A DNA stretch of 49,024 nucleotides from positions 1 to 49,024 of the forward strand of contig NZ_NRRN01000022.1 in NCBI RefSeq assembly GCF_016583625.1, in the 5' to 3' direction. The notes below the pieces were generated by a model. It saw only the letters and a list, made by a program, of their open reading frames with translations. It did no database searches and was not told where the DNA came from. Every line of letters starts with the position of its first letter. Position 1 is the first letter of the stretch. Below are positions 37,572 to 45,717 of the stretch, piece by piece. The position numbers and the translations under genes were made by a program. This stretch comes from Halorhodospira abdelmalekii. Lineage in GTDB: Bacteria; Pseudomonadota; Gammaproteobacteria; Nitrococcales; Halorhodospiraceae.

Positions 37572-37702
37572 TTAAATGAATTCTTTTTGAATGAATTGTC
37601 CGAAATGAATTTTCGGTCTGTTGCAGCGTCGAGCTGCGCTGCATCGCCGAGTTCGCTCGATCCAGCCAGCCAGAGACAGGCCGCGCGCCTAACCAAGCCA
37701 GC

Positions 37703-38197
37703 CTAAACCTTCAGGTGGCGCTCACCGCGGCTGATCCCGATGACCCCAGAGCGCACCACCTCCAAGATGTTGCTCCCGCCGAGGGCATCGACGAAGGCAT
37801 CGAGCTTATCGCTGGTGCCGGTCAGCTCGATCGTGTAGATCTTCTCCGTCACATCGAGGATACGACCGCGGAAGATATCGGTCAGGCGCTTGAACTCGTC
37901 GCGCTGTTCCAGGGCGCCGGCGGCGACCTTTACGAGCATCATCTCACGCTCGATATGACGCCCCTCGGTCATGTCAACGACCTTCACCACATCGAGCAAC
38001 TTGTTGAGCTGCTTGATGATCTGCTCAATGATTTGATCGTCACCGATGGTGACCAAAGTCAGGCGGGAGATGCTCGGATCGTCGGTCGGGGCGACCGTCA
38101 GACACTCAATGTTGTAGCCGCGGGCGGTAAACATGCCCGCGATGCGCGAAAGCGCGCCAGACTCGTTCTCGACGAGCATAGAGATGATATGTCGCAT
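37703..38197 (-). CDS. ilvH: Acetolactate synthase small (regulatory) subunit
   Basis: The regulatory partner of acetohydroxyacid synthase that gives valine feedback inhibition. The 164 residues begin MRHIISMLVENESGALSRIA, an ACT domain with the valine-contact type GMFTARGYNIECLTVAPTDD, followed by the C-terminal domain ending GVIGISRGERHLKV. A GGGAG site precedes the ATG. The catalytic large-subunit gene that normally lies directly upstream is absent; the next gene is an unrelated membrane protein 102 bp away. Confidence 0.95.
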   Translation of the reverse strand: MRHIISMLVENESGALSRIAGMFTARGYNIECLTVAPTDDPSISRLTLVTIGDDQIIEQIIKQLNKLLDVVKVVDMTEGRHIEREMMLVKVAAGALEQRDEFKRLTDIFRGRILDVTEKIYTIELTGTSDKLDAFVDALGGSNILEVVRSGVIGISRGERHLKV

Positions 38198-38299
38198 GGA
38201 CCGAAGCTCCCGCTGTCGCCGCTAAGCCAAATAAACGGTGAAATCTAATGTCTCACCGCAACCAGGTCAAGCTAAGGGCCGCGCCGACCCACTCCGGGC

Positions 38300-40057
38300 C
38301 TACCCCGCCGTTTGATCGTACCGCACAATGCGCGTTGCAATCCGCAGCGCTCGCTTATAGGCACGCGCCTCCAGCATCTCCTCCAAGGCACGGCACCACC
38401 GTGCTAAGCGCACATCGTCAGCGAGCGGCGGCTGCTCGACATCGTCACGCCAGCGCGGCAACTCCGGCAGCAGGGCGCGAACGTGCCCCTCCAAGTGCCG
38501 ATCCGTCAACGTCCCGCCCAGCGGCTCAAGACGCCACCGGCCCCAACTGACCACCTGCAACTCGCCACTTGCATCCATCACCGCCAGCTCACGATTCATG
38601 CCGGGCGGGTAGAGGTAGAGTGGCAGCCTGCGCAGCCGGCCGGTTAACACTGGCAGTGCGGCCATCAGGCGTTCCAAGGTCTGTTGTTCGACAGGCGTAT
38701 CGACAGCCACCTGCAGCACCGCTAGGCGTTCAGGGGTCAAACGCTCGTAGAGCAGCCGGTGCGCCCCGCGATAGGCGCGCAGCAGCGCCGGTGGCGGTGC
38801 AATCGCCATCCGTTCGCGCAGCAGCACCGGCTCCCAGCGCTGCCACTCCGCAACACTCGGCGGGCGGCCGTTGCCGTACTCGCAGATCCGGCACAGGAAG
38901 GGGCCTTCGGTAAAGCGCGCGATCTCGGCTGTGCCGCGCAGCCGCTCGCGGCCGACGTGCTGATAGAGCAGTGCTTCATCGTCGAGTAGCTGAACGAGGC
39001 GGTGGGTGTAGATCTGCTGCTGATAGCAGCGCCCCTGCTGCTGCGACGAGTCGCGTGGACGTGCGATTAGCCCCTGAAACCGGCCGGCATAGGGTGGATC
39101 TTCCCACGTCACCTCAAAGGCCGCGGTCGTGCTCAGTGCCTGCTGCAAGACCCGCTCGCTCCGCTGCTGCCGCTGCGGTTTGGCGAAGAGTTGGCGCAGC
39201 GCTCGCACGTAAGATGACTCCCGGCGTGTGCGCTGCTTCTCGGGGAAGACCAGCGGATCGATCGCCCCGCGCCCGCGGGCTAGGCGGGTGGCGTTGCGGA
39301 TACCGCTGCTTAACGCCCGCAGCAGCTGCCGCAGCAGCAAGAAGCTGAGCAAAATGGCGAAAAAGTGCGCCGCACCGCCCCAGAGAAAGACCGCGAGCAG
39401 CACCAGGAAGCCGGCGAAGTAGTTGACTGCAAAGTAAAACTGTAGCAGCCCCTTGGGGTCGTCGAGGATCTGCCGCTGCAGCCGCCCCCAGCGATCGCCC
39501 GCCGCCTCGCTGTACTCATCGCCGCTGAGCAGCCACGTCGTTAGCCAGTATTGCAGATAGAGCAGGGCGAAGAGGGTCAAGAAGAGTGGTTCGCTGAGCA
39601 GCAGCAGAGCGAGCAGCGCCAGCAAGGCGAAGAGCAAACTCGCCGCCGTCTCACCGATCTCGCTGTAGTAGCGCTGGGCGCGAGTATCCTGGCTACCGAT
39701 CACCGACAGCTGAATCGCCCGGTCAAGAACCGCGCGACTGCCGCGCTCGGCGAGCTGTTGCGTCCACCGCCCGAGGGCGAGCGTGAGCAGATAGGCGGCA
39801 ACCGCAGCGGCGGCAAAGGCGGTGATCCAGTGGAGCTGATCGTCGGGGCTGATAAACGGCATGTAGTGCGGGACGTGATCGGCCCCGGCGAGGATCAGCA
39901 CCTTAAGTGGCAGGAAGAAGGCGAGCAAGTGAGCGATGCTGCCGAGTACACTCGCTCCGATCAGTGCCCCGGTCGTCCACGGGGCGACGCCAAAAAAGGC
40001 CCGCAGCACCTCAAGCAGCCAGCGGCCGAAGTGCTCGGTCTGGACCGGTAGATTCAC
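38300..40057 (-). CDS. Membrane protein with ABC-exporter-like helices and a degenerate kinase-like half
   Basis: No family was firmly recognised in this 585-residue protein. Residues 1-265 contain about six membrane helices (for example WTTGALIGASVLGSIAHLLA, SLLFALLALLALLLLSEPLF) laid out like the membrane half of an ABC exporter, but no ATPase motifs follow. The rest is soluble and basic. Near residues 478-510, LYPPGMNRELAVMDASGELQ and VVSWGRWRLEPLGG resemble the HGDLHPGNILVDD...DWGRAGLGPLG block of aminoglycoside-phosphotransferase-type kinases, with the catalytic and metal-binding aspartates missing. It looks like a pseudokinase; this is inference. It is divergent from the type I secretion genes and upstream of ilvH. 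Confidence 0.6.
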   Translation of the reverse strand: MNLPVQTEHFGRWLLEVLRAFFGVAPWTTGALIGASVLGSIAHLLAFFLPLKVLILAGADHVPHYMPFISPDDQLHWITAFAAAAVAAYLLTLALGRWTQQLAERGSRAVLDRAIQLSVIGSQDTRAQRYYSEIGETAASLLFALLALLALLLLSEPLFLTLFALLYLQYWLTTWLLSGDEYSEAAGDRWGRLQRQILDDPKGLLQFYFAVNYFAGFLVLLAVFLWGGAAHFFAILLSFLLLRQLLRALSSGIRNATRLARGRGAIDPLVFPEKQRTRRESSYVRALRQLFAKPQRQQRSERVLQQALSTTAAFEVTWEDPPYAGRFQGLIARPRDSSQQQGRCYQQQIYTHRLVQLLDDEALLYQHVGRERLRGTAEIARFTEGPFLCRICEYGNGRPPSVAEWQRWEPVLLRERMAIAPPPALLRAYRGAHRLLYERLTPERLAVLQVAVDTPVEQQTLERLMAALPVLTGRLRRLPLYLYPPGMNRELAVMDASGELQVVSWGRWRLEPLGGTLTDRHLEGHVRALLPELPRWRDDVEQPPLADDVRLARWCRALEEMLEARAYKRALRIATRIVRYDQTAG

Positions 40058-40468
40058 CGTGTATGCCCCTTTTGTCTAAGCCGACTGCGCAGCGCCCCTG
40101 CCAAGCGTCGCACCCCCACTCCTCCCGCGCGGCGCGCGGAGATAGACGCGCGGAGATGCGGAGATGGAGATGCGGAGATAGAGCGGCCCATGTGGGGACG
40201 CCGGCGGTTGAATCCCAACGCGTTGCGTAGCGTAGCACACCGCTTGCTGTTGGCGAGCCGGAGTGTTGGCGCACGCAGCCGAGACACTTGGCCTCTGAGA
40301 TGCCCTGTGTCGCGGAGGGACATTTGGTTTGCCCTTGAAACCCTGCTACCATCCCCCAACTTATTGGCCTGGAGTCGACCCGGGCCGCCCGGACGCTTGG
40401 GCTGCTCCCGACTATCCCGGGCCATCTTGGGCTATTTCCAACCGTTTCACGACCCGCTGAGTGACCGC
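40058..40468. other. Divergent intergenic region of the secretion locus
   Basis: No gene is supported in 411 bp. At 40134-40186 the purine-rich unit GCGGAGAT recurs several times. A TTGAAA hexamer (near 40336) followed about 18 bases later by ACTTAT could be a weak promoter for the secretion genes, but the match is poor. Confidence 0.4.
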
Positions 40469-42193
40469 ATGACCACTGCGAATGCCAAATCCGCCGCTTC
40501 TGGCTCCGCCAGAGCCTCCGCGCCGAGTGAACTGCGTCAGTGCATGGGCGAGTTCAAGCAGGCCATCGCCACGGTGGCGCTGTTTAGCTTCTTCATCAAC
40601 ATCCTCATGCTGGTGCCGCCGATCTTCATGTTGCAGATGTTCGATCGGGTGCTCTCCAGCGGCAGCGTACCGACCCTCGTCATGCTGCTGGTGGTCGCTA
40701 TCGGCCTGTTGATCGTCCTCGGTCTGCTCGAGTGGTCGCGCAACCGGGTGCTGGTGCGTGTCGGCGGACGCTTCGATCAGATGCTCAACCGCCGTCTCTT
40801 CGACGCCACCTTCTTCCGCGCGCTGCGCCGCCCCGAGGGCGCGACCACGCAGCCGCTGCAGGATATGACCACGCTGCGTCAGTTCATGACTGGGCAGGGG
40901 GTCTTTGCCTTCTTCGATGCGCCGTGGACGCCGCTCTTTCTGGCGGTGATCTGGCTCTTCCACCCGCTGCTCGGGGCGCTTGCCACCATCGCCGCGGTGA
41001 TCCTCTTCGCCATGGCATACACCAACGAGGTCATCACCCGCAAGCCGCTCAGTGCGGCCAACGCCCGCTACAACCAAGAGAGTGACTTCACCAGCGCCAA
41101 CCTGCGCAACGCCGAGGTGCTTGAGGCGATGGGCATGACCGGGCGGCTGCGTCAGCGCTGGCAAGGGATGCACAACGAGGTGCTGAATTTGCAGGCGGTC
41201 GCCAGTGACCGTTCGGCCAACCTCACCTCAGCCTCGAAGTCGCTGCGCCTGATCGCCCAGGTCGGCATCCTCGCTTGCGGTGCCTGGTTGGCGGTCGAGC
41301 AGGTGATCACCCCGGGTGTCATGATCGCCGCCTCGATCATCATGGCGCGTGCGCTGGCCCCAATCGATCAGGCGATGGGCGTCTGGCGCGGCTTTATCGG
41401 TGCCCGCAACGCTTGGAGCCGTCTTAACGATGTGCTCGCTGGCACCCCGGAGCGCACCGAGCACATGGAGCTGCCGCAGCCGCGCGGGCAGGTCAGTGTC
41501 GAGAACTTGGTCGTCGTCCCGCCGGGGGCGCGCACTCCGGCGCTGCGCGGGGTCGACTTTGAGTTGGAGCCGGGCAGTGCGCTCGGTGTGGTCGGCCCGA
41601 GTGCCGCCGGCAAGTCGACTTTGGCGCGTGCCATGGTCGGGGTCTGGCCGAGCTACGCCGGCAGTGTGCGCATCGACGGTGCTGAAGTGCAGCACTGGAA
41701 CCGCGAGCAGATCGGCGCCCACACCGGCTATCTACCGCAAGATGTCGAGCTCTTCGACGGCACCATCGCGGAGAACATTGCCCGCTTCGGTGAGGTCGAG
41801 CCGCGATTGGTCGTCGAGGCGGCGCGCAAGGCCGGTCTGCACGAGATGATCTTGCGTCTGCCGGAGGGCTACGACACCCGCATCGGCATCCAGAGCGGGG
41901 CGCTCTCGGCCGGGCAGCGGCAGCGAGTCGCCCTGGCCCGTGCTGTTTACGGCAGCCCCCGTCTGGTGGTGCTTGATGAGCCGAACTCGAATCTCGATCA
42001 GGCCGGTGAAGAGGCCTTGACCGATACCGTTCGCCGTCTGCGCGAGGAGGGCTGCACCGTGGTGCTGATCGCCCACCGCCCGGCGGTGCTCAGTGCGGTG
42101 GAGCAGATTTTGGTCTTGCGCGACGGTAAGGTCGCGACTCTCGGTCCGCGTCAAGAGGTCTTGAACCGTCTGACGCGCGCCAGCAACGCTTGA
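40469..42193 (+). CDS. Type I secretion ABC transporter (PrtD/AprD type)
   Basis: The inner-membrane ATPase-permease of a type I secretion system. The 574-residue protein has membrane helices over about residues 30-310 (VALFSFFINILMLVPPIFML, MLQMFDRVLSSGSVPTLVML), then an ATPase domain with Walker A GPSAAGKST at about 376, signature LSAGQRQRVALARA at about 479, and Walker B LVVLDEP. There is no N-terminal peptidase or CLD domain, as in the PrtD/AprD group that exports C-terminal-signal substrates. The ATG at 40469 fits the family start. It is followed 14 bp later by the adaptor gene. Confidence 0.95.
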   Translation: MTTANAKSAASGSARASAPSELRQCMGEFKQAIATVALFSFFINILMLVPPIFMLQMFDRVLSSGSVPTLVMLLVVAIGLLIVLGLLEWSRNRVLVRVGGRFDQMLNRRLFDATFFRALRRPEGATTQPLQDMTTLRQFMTGQGVFAFFDAPWTPLFLAVIWLFHPLLGALATIAAVILFAMAYTNEVITRKPLSAANARYNQESDFTSANLRNAEVLEAMGMTGRLRQRWQGMHNEVLNLQAVASDRSANLTSASKSLRLIAQVGILACGAWLAVEQVITPGVMIAASIIMARALAPIDQAMGVWRGFIGARNAWSRLNDVLAGTPERTEHMELPQPRGQVSVENLVVVPPGARTPALRGVDFELEPGSALGVVGPSAAGKSTLARAMVGVWPSYAGSVRIDGAEVQHWNREQIGAHTGYLPQDVELFDGTIAENIARFGEVEPRLVVEAARKAGLHEMILRLPEGYDTRIGIQSGALSAGQRQRVALARAVYGSPRLVVLDEPNSNLDQAGEEALTDTVRRLREEGCTVVLIAHRPAVLSAVEQILVLRDGKVATLGPRQEVLNRLTRASNA

Positions 42194-42207
42194 GGTCAGC
42201 AGCGAAG

Positions 42208-43635
42208 ATGAGTAATCGCAATATCCGCGACGATGCAGAGCAGGGTAGCGACGGTGACCGACCCGTGACTCCGGTTGGCGGCGAGGCCCGTTCCGGGGAG
42301 CTGATTACGGCCGGCGGCGGCGGTGGATCGAACGGTGGTACGCCGCCACCGACCAGTGATCGCTTTCCGCGGCTCTTTGGTATTGGCGTCATTTTGGTCG
42401 CCTTTGTCGGTGTCGGCGGCTGGGCCAGCTTCGCGCAGATCGACGCCGCTGTGGTCGCCCAGGGTACCGTGACGGTCGACTCGTACCGGCAGACGGTGCA
42501 ACACCTGGAGGGCGGCATCGTCGAGCGGATCCACGTCCGCAACGGTGATACCGTCGAGCGCGGTGAGCTGCTGATCCAGCTCGATGAGACGCAGGCGCGC
42601 GCAGAGTATCTGCGCAGTTGGACGCGCTATATCTCGAGTTTGGCCCGCCAGGCTCGCCTTGAGGCCGAGTTGTTAGGGGAGGCGGAGATCGCCTTTCCGG
42701 ACGATGTGGTGCAGAGCGCCGAGCGCAGCGAGCGCACTGAGCGGGTGATGGAGCGGCAGCAGCGGGAGTTCGACACCCGCCGTGAGGCGCTTGATGGTGA
42801 GACGTCGATCTTGCGCCAGCGCATCGATGAGCTCGGTGAGCGGATCTTGGGAATGGAGTCGCAGCGCACGGCGAAGCAGCGTTCGATGGAGTCGGTCGCT
42901 GAGGAGTTGGAGACGAAGCGGCGTTTGGTCGAACGGGAGGCGATTCCGGCGGCAGAGTTGCGGCCGTTGGAGCGTGAGCACGCGGAGTTGGAGGGTGCGG
43001 TTGGTGAGCTGCGCGCTTCGATTGCGGCTGCGCGCATTGAGATCGGTGAGGCGGAGCAGCAGATTATCCAGTTGCAGCGTGAGTTTCGGCGTGAGGCGGC
43101 GGGTGAGTTGCGCGATGTCGCCAATCAGGTCGATGAGTTGGAGGAGGAGTTGGCCGCTCTGGAGGATCGGTTGGCGCGTAAGCAGATTCGCGCTCCCGTC
43201 GCCGGTGAGGTGGTCAATCTCGATGTGCACGCTGAGCGCGCGGTGATTCAAGCCGGTGCGCCGATTCTCGATTTGGTCCCTGAGGGGGAGCCGCTGGTCC
43301 TTGAGGCGGAGGTGCGCCCGCAGGATATCGATAATGTCCATCCGGGGTTGTTCGCCGATATTCGGTTTACGGCGTTTAGTTTCCGGACGACGCCGGTGGT
43401 TGAGGGTGAGGTGATTTGGGTTTCGGCCGATCGGATTGAGCCGGAGAATCAGGAGCCGTTCTATAAGGCGCGGTTGGTGGTGACCGATGAGGAGTTGGCT
43501 AAACTCGGTCCGGAGGTCAATCTGCGACCGGGGATGCCGGCTGATGTGATGATTAAGACGGGGCGGCGGACGCCGGTACAGTATTTGGCGCAGCCGATTA
43601 CGGATGCGATCGCTCGTTCGTTCCGGGAGGATTGA
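42208..43635 (+). CDS. Type I secretion membrane fusion protein (HlyD/PrtE type)
   Basis: The periplasmic adaptor of the system. The 475-residue protein has a 45-residue hydrophilic lead with a Gly run, one membrane helix (LFGIGVILVAFVGVGGWASF), a first lipoyl half (GTVTVDSYRQTVQHLEGGIV), long alpha-hairpins rich in Glu/Arg, the second lipoyl half (IRAPVAGEVVNLDVHAERAV), and a beta-barrel domain ending VQYLAQPITDAIARSFRED. The ATG at 42208 is preferred over an upstream TTG. Its stop overlaps the next start (TGATG). Codon choice shifts from C-ending to G/T-ending within this gene. Confidence 0.95.
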   Translation: MSNRNIRDDAEQGSDGDRPVTPVGGEARSGELITAGGGGGSNGGTPPPTSDRFPRLFGIGVILVAFVGVGGWASFAQIDAAVVAQGTVTVDSYRQTVQHLEGGIVERIHVRNGDTVERGELLIQLDETQARAEYLRSWTRYISSLARQARLEAELLGEAEIAFPDDVVQSAERSERTERVMERQQREFDTRREALDGETSILRQRIDELGERILGMESQRTAKQRSMESVAEELETKRRLVEREAIPAAELRPLEREHAELEGAVGELRASIAAARIEIGEAEQQIIQLQREFRREAAGELRDVANQVDELEEELAALEDRLARKQIRAPVAGEVVNLDVHAERAVIQAGAPILDLVPEGEPLVLEAEVRPQDIDNVHPGLFADIRFTAFSFRTTPVVEGEVIWVSADRIEPENQEPFYKARLVVTDEELAKLGPEVNLRPGMPADVMIKTGRRTPVQYLAQPITDAIARSFRED

Positions 43636-45269
43636 TGGGTACGGACGTGAGGCGGTTTGCTGGGTTGGCGCAACTTGTTCAGCCTGTTCAACTAACTCGG
43701 TTGGCTCGGTTGGCTCGGTTGGCTCGGTTGGCTCGGTTGGCTCGGCCAACTCGGCCAACTCGGCCAGCTCAGCTTACTCAACTCGCTCAGTTTGGTAGGG
43801 TTTCTAAGTTTGCTCAACGGGTTGGGGTCTCTCTTTGCTTGGGTGTGGTGTCTGCTGCCGCGGTTGGGGTGACTGCCGGGGTGATTGCCGGGGTGACTGC
43901 CGGGGTTGCGCAGGCTGAAGCTGGGGTGAGTGCGGGTGTTCAGTCCGAGGCTAGGGTTGCGCAGGCTGAGGGGCTGCTTGATGTCTATCGGCTGGCGGAG
44001 CGTGCCGATCCGCAGTTGCGGGGGTACGCTTATGAGGTGGACGCTCTGCGGGCAGAGCGGCGTGAGGCGTTGGCGGGGTTGTTGCCGAGTCTGGTGCTGA
44101 GTGGTGAAATCCGGCGGACGAGTCGTGAGGAAGAGCGGGCCATTGATCCGCCGGACGAAGCTGAGGGTCGCGATCGTACCTTTACGCAGGAGCAGTATCA
44201 GTTATTCCTCTCGCAGCCGCTCTTTGATTTGCCGGTTTGGCACCGTTGGCAGGGGTCTCGGCACAACATTACGGCCGGTGAGGCGGAGTTGGAGGCGCGC
44301 CGGCAAGAGCTGATTCATCGGGTTGCTGAGGCTTACCTTGGGGTTTTGGGGGCGCAGGCAGAATTAACCTTGCAGGAGCGGGAGTTGGAGTCGGTCGCGG
44401 GGGCGTTGCGGCAGGCTGAGGCGCTTTTTGATGAGGCGCAGGTTTCGCGCAGTCAGTTGGAGCAGGCGCGGGCGCGTCACGATACGGTTCGGGCGGATAA
44501 AATCCGGGCTGAGGGTGAGTTGGAGGTTGCCCGCGAGCGGTTGTCGGAGTTAACTGACCGGCGTCATGGGATGTTGGCGGAGTTGTCGGCGGAGGCGGAG
44601 TTGCCGCCGCTTGAGCCTTTTGATTTAGATGTATGGTTGGAGCACGCTTACGCGGGCAATCCGCGGATTGTGGCGGCGCGGGCGCAGTTGGATGGTGCCG
44701 GTCGGCAGGTACAATCTGCGCGTGCGGAGCGTTATCCGGCGGTCGATTTGGTCGGTGGGTATACGCGGTTTGATGATATGAGTGACGTTGATTCGGATGT
44801 GCCTTCTCCGGCGGAGGAGACGGCGCGCAAGTTGGATGATTGGTACATTGGGGTGCGGGTCCAGGTGCCGCTTTATGAGGGTGGGGCGGTTGGTGCGCGG
44901 ACGCGCAGTGCGGAGAGTCGGCGGGATCGGCAGCGTGAGGAGGTGGAGCGGGTTCGTCGTGAGGTGCGGGCGGATGCGCGGGGTGCTTTTCAGGGGCTCG
45001 TGAGTGGGCGCAGTGCGGTTGAGGCGTATGCGGTTGCGGTACGGTCGAATGCGCGGACGGTGGCGGCGATGCAGGATGAGGTCGAGTTAGGGACGCGCGA
45101 TGTAACGGATCTGCTGGAGGCGCAGCGCGATTACTATGAGTCGCGGCGGAATTTGGCGCAGGCGCGGTATCAGTATTTGGTGGATACTTTGAAGTTGCGG
45201 CGGGCGTCGGGGCACCTTGGGATTGATGATGTGGTGCAGTTGAACGCGCTGTTTGTCGCTGCACCCTGA
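43635..45269 (+). CDS. TolC-family outer-membrane secretion protein with repetitive N-terminal extension
   Basis: The outer-membrane channel of the type I system. From about residue 105 the protein follows TolC: LLDVYRLAERADPQLRGYAY, LLPSLVLSGEI, the two long hairpin repeats, and ELGTRDVTDLLEAQRDYYES, then LAQARYQYLVDTLKLRRASG. A signal-like segment sits at about 65-95 (VGVSLCLGVVSAAAVGVTAG). It is preceded by an unusual 60-residue lead containing tandem Arg-Leu-Ala units. The first ATG overlaps the adaptor stop; a later start nearer the signal segment is possible. Last gene of the transporter trio. Confidence 0.92.
   Translation: MGTDVRRFAGLAQLVQPVQLTRLARLARLARLARLARPTRPTRPAQLTQLAQFGRVSKFAQRVGVSLCLGVVSAAAVGVTAGVIAGVTAGVAQAEAGVSAGVQSEARVAQAEGLLDVYRLAERADPQLRGYAYEVDALRAERREALAGLLPSLVLSGEIRRTSREEERAIDPPDEAEGRDRTFTQEQYQLFLSQPLFDLPVWHRWQGSRHNITAGEAELEARRQELIHRVAEAYLGVLGAQAELTLQERELESVAGALRQAEALFDEAQVSRSQLEQARARHDTVRADKIRAEGELEVARERLSELTDRRHGMLAELSAEAELPPLEPFDLDVWLEHAYAGNPRIVAARAQLDGAGRQVQSARAERYPAVDLVGGYTRFDDMSDVDSDVPSPAEETARKLDDWYIGVRVQVPLYEGGAVGARTRSAESRRDRQREEVERVRREVRADARGAFQGLVSGRSAVEAYAVAVRSNARTVAAMQDEVELGTRDVTDLLEAQRDYYESRRNLAQARYQYLVDTLKLRRASGHLGIDDVVQLNALFVAAP
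43696..43767 (+). repeat. 9-bp tandem repeat in the TolC-type gene 5' end
   Basis: Five copies of CTCGGTTGG, then two CTCGGCCAA and one CTCGGCCAG. Units are three codons, encoding repeated Arg-Leu-Ala and Arg-Pro-Thr, so slippage would not change the frame. Confidence 0.95.
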
Positions 45270-45333
45270 GTTGTGCCCTGAGTTGAGCATTGAGCCCTGA
45301 GTGGCGGTGGCGCCCTAAAGGGGTAGTGAAGAG

Positions 45334-45591
45334 ATGTCTGTTTACGAGAAGTTACGGTCCATTGATGGCGGTGTTGCGGAGGCTCTTTTGGCGCTGACGG
45401 CAGCAGAGCATCCGCCCGACACGGCGTTGGATGAGGAGGCAAGAGCGAACTTTATTGCGGCGGTTGCCTTGCTCAGCGAGTTCGATGAGGAGGTGACGGA
45501 CAGCGACATTGAGCGTGCGTGTTCGGTTCGGACGTATGGGGAGGCGAATGAGTTTCTCGCGGCGGTCACTGGTACTGGTCTGGCGCCCTAG
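45334..45591 (+). CDS. Small acidic protein of unknown function
   Basis: The 85-residue protein begins MSVYEKLRSIDGGVAEALLA, is predicted largely helical and acidic (FDEEVTDSDIERACS), and lacks a signal peptide or membrane segment. No family was recognised. Its position between the TolC-type gene (64 bp upstream) and the CAP protein gene suggests a role in the secretion locus, possibly a chaperone or regulator; this is a guess from context. Its stop codon is the first unit of a 14-bp tandem array. Confidence 0.6.
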   Translation: MSVYEKLRSIDGGVAEALLALTAAEHPPDTALDEEARANFIAAVALLSEFDEEVTDSDIERACSVRTYGEANEFLAAVTGTGLAP

Positions 45592-45644
45592 CACTCGCCT
45601 ACTAGCACTCGCCTACTAGCACTCGCCTACTAGCGCTCGCCTCG
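45589..45644. repeat. 14-bp tandem array starting at a stop codon
   Basis: Three perfect copies of TAGCACTCGCCTAC and a partial fourth. The first TAG is the stop of the small protein gene. As 14 is not a multiple of 3, TAG recurs in every frame. Confidence 0.9.
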
Positions 45645-45645
45645 C

Positions 45646-45677
45646 CTGGGAGCGCCGGCGTCCTCGCCGGCATTCTT
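45646..45677. repeat. 32-bp hairpin element, copy 1 (before the CAP gene)
   Basis: GCCGGCG and CGCCGGC pair around a TCCT loop, followed by ATTCTT. It matches 47743-47774 at 29 of 32 positions, same orientation, so the two copies flank the CAP gene. It could also act as a weak terminator. Confidence 0.8.
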
Positions 45678-45717
45678 CTCCTGCTTCTCTTCTACTCCTC
45701 TTCTGGGGGTGTTGATC

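Noticed and set aside
42190-42207. Upstream TTG start for the HlyD-type adaptor
   Set aside because: It overlaps the ABC gene stop and adds only six residues; the ATG at 42208 is more plausible.
44269-45264. 331-residue minus-strand open frame rich in Pro, Ala and His
   Set aside because: Complete overlap with the TolC-type gene; composition is that of a reverse-complement shadow.
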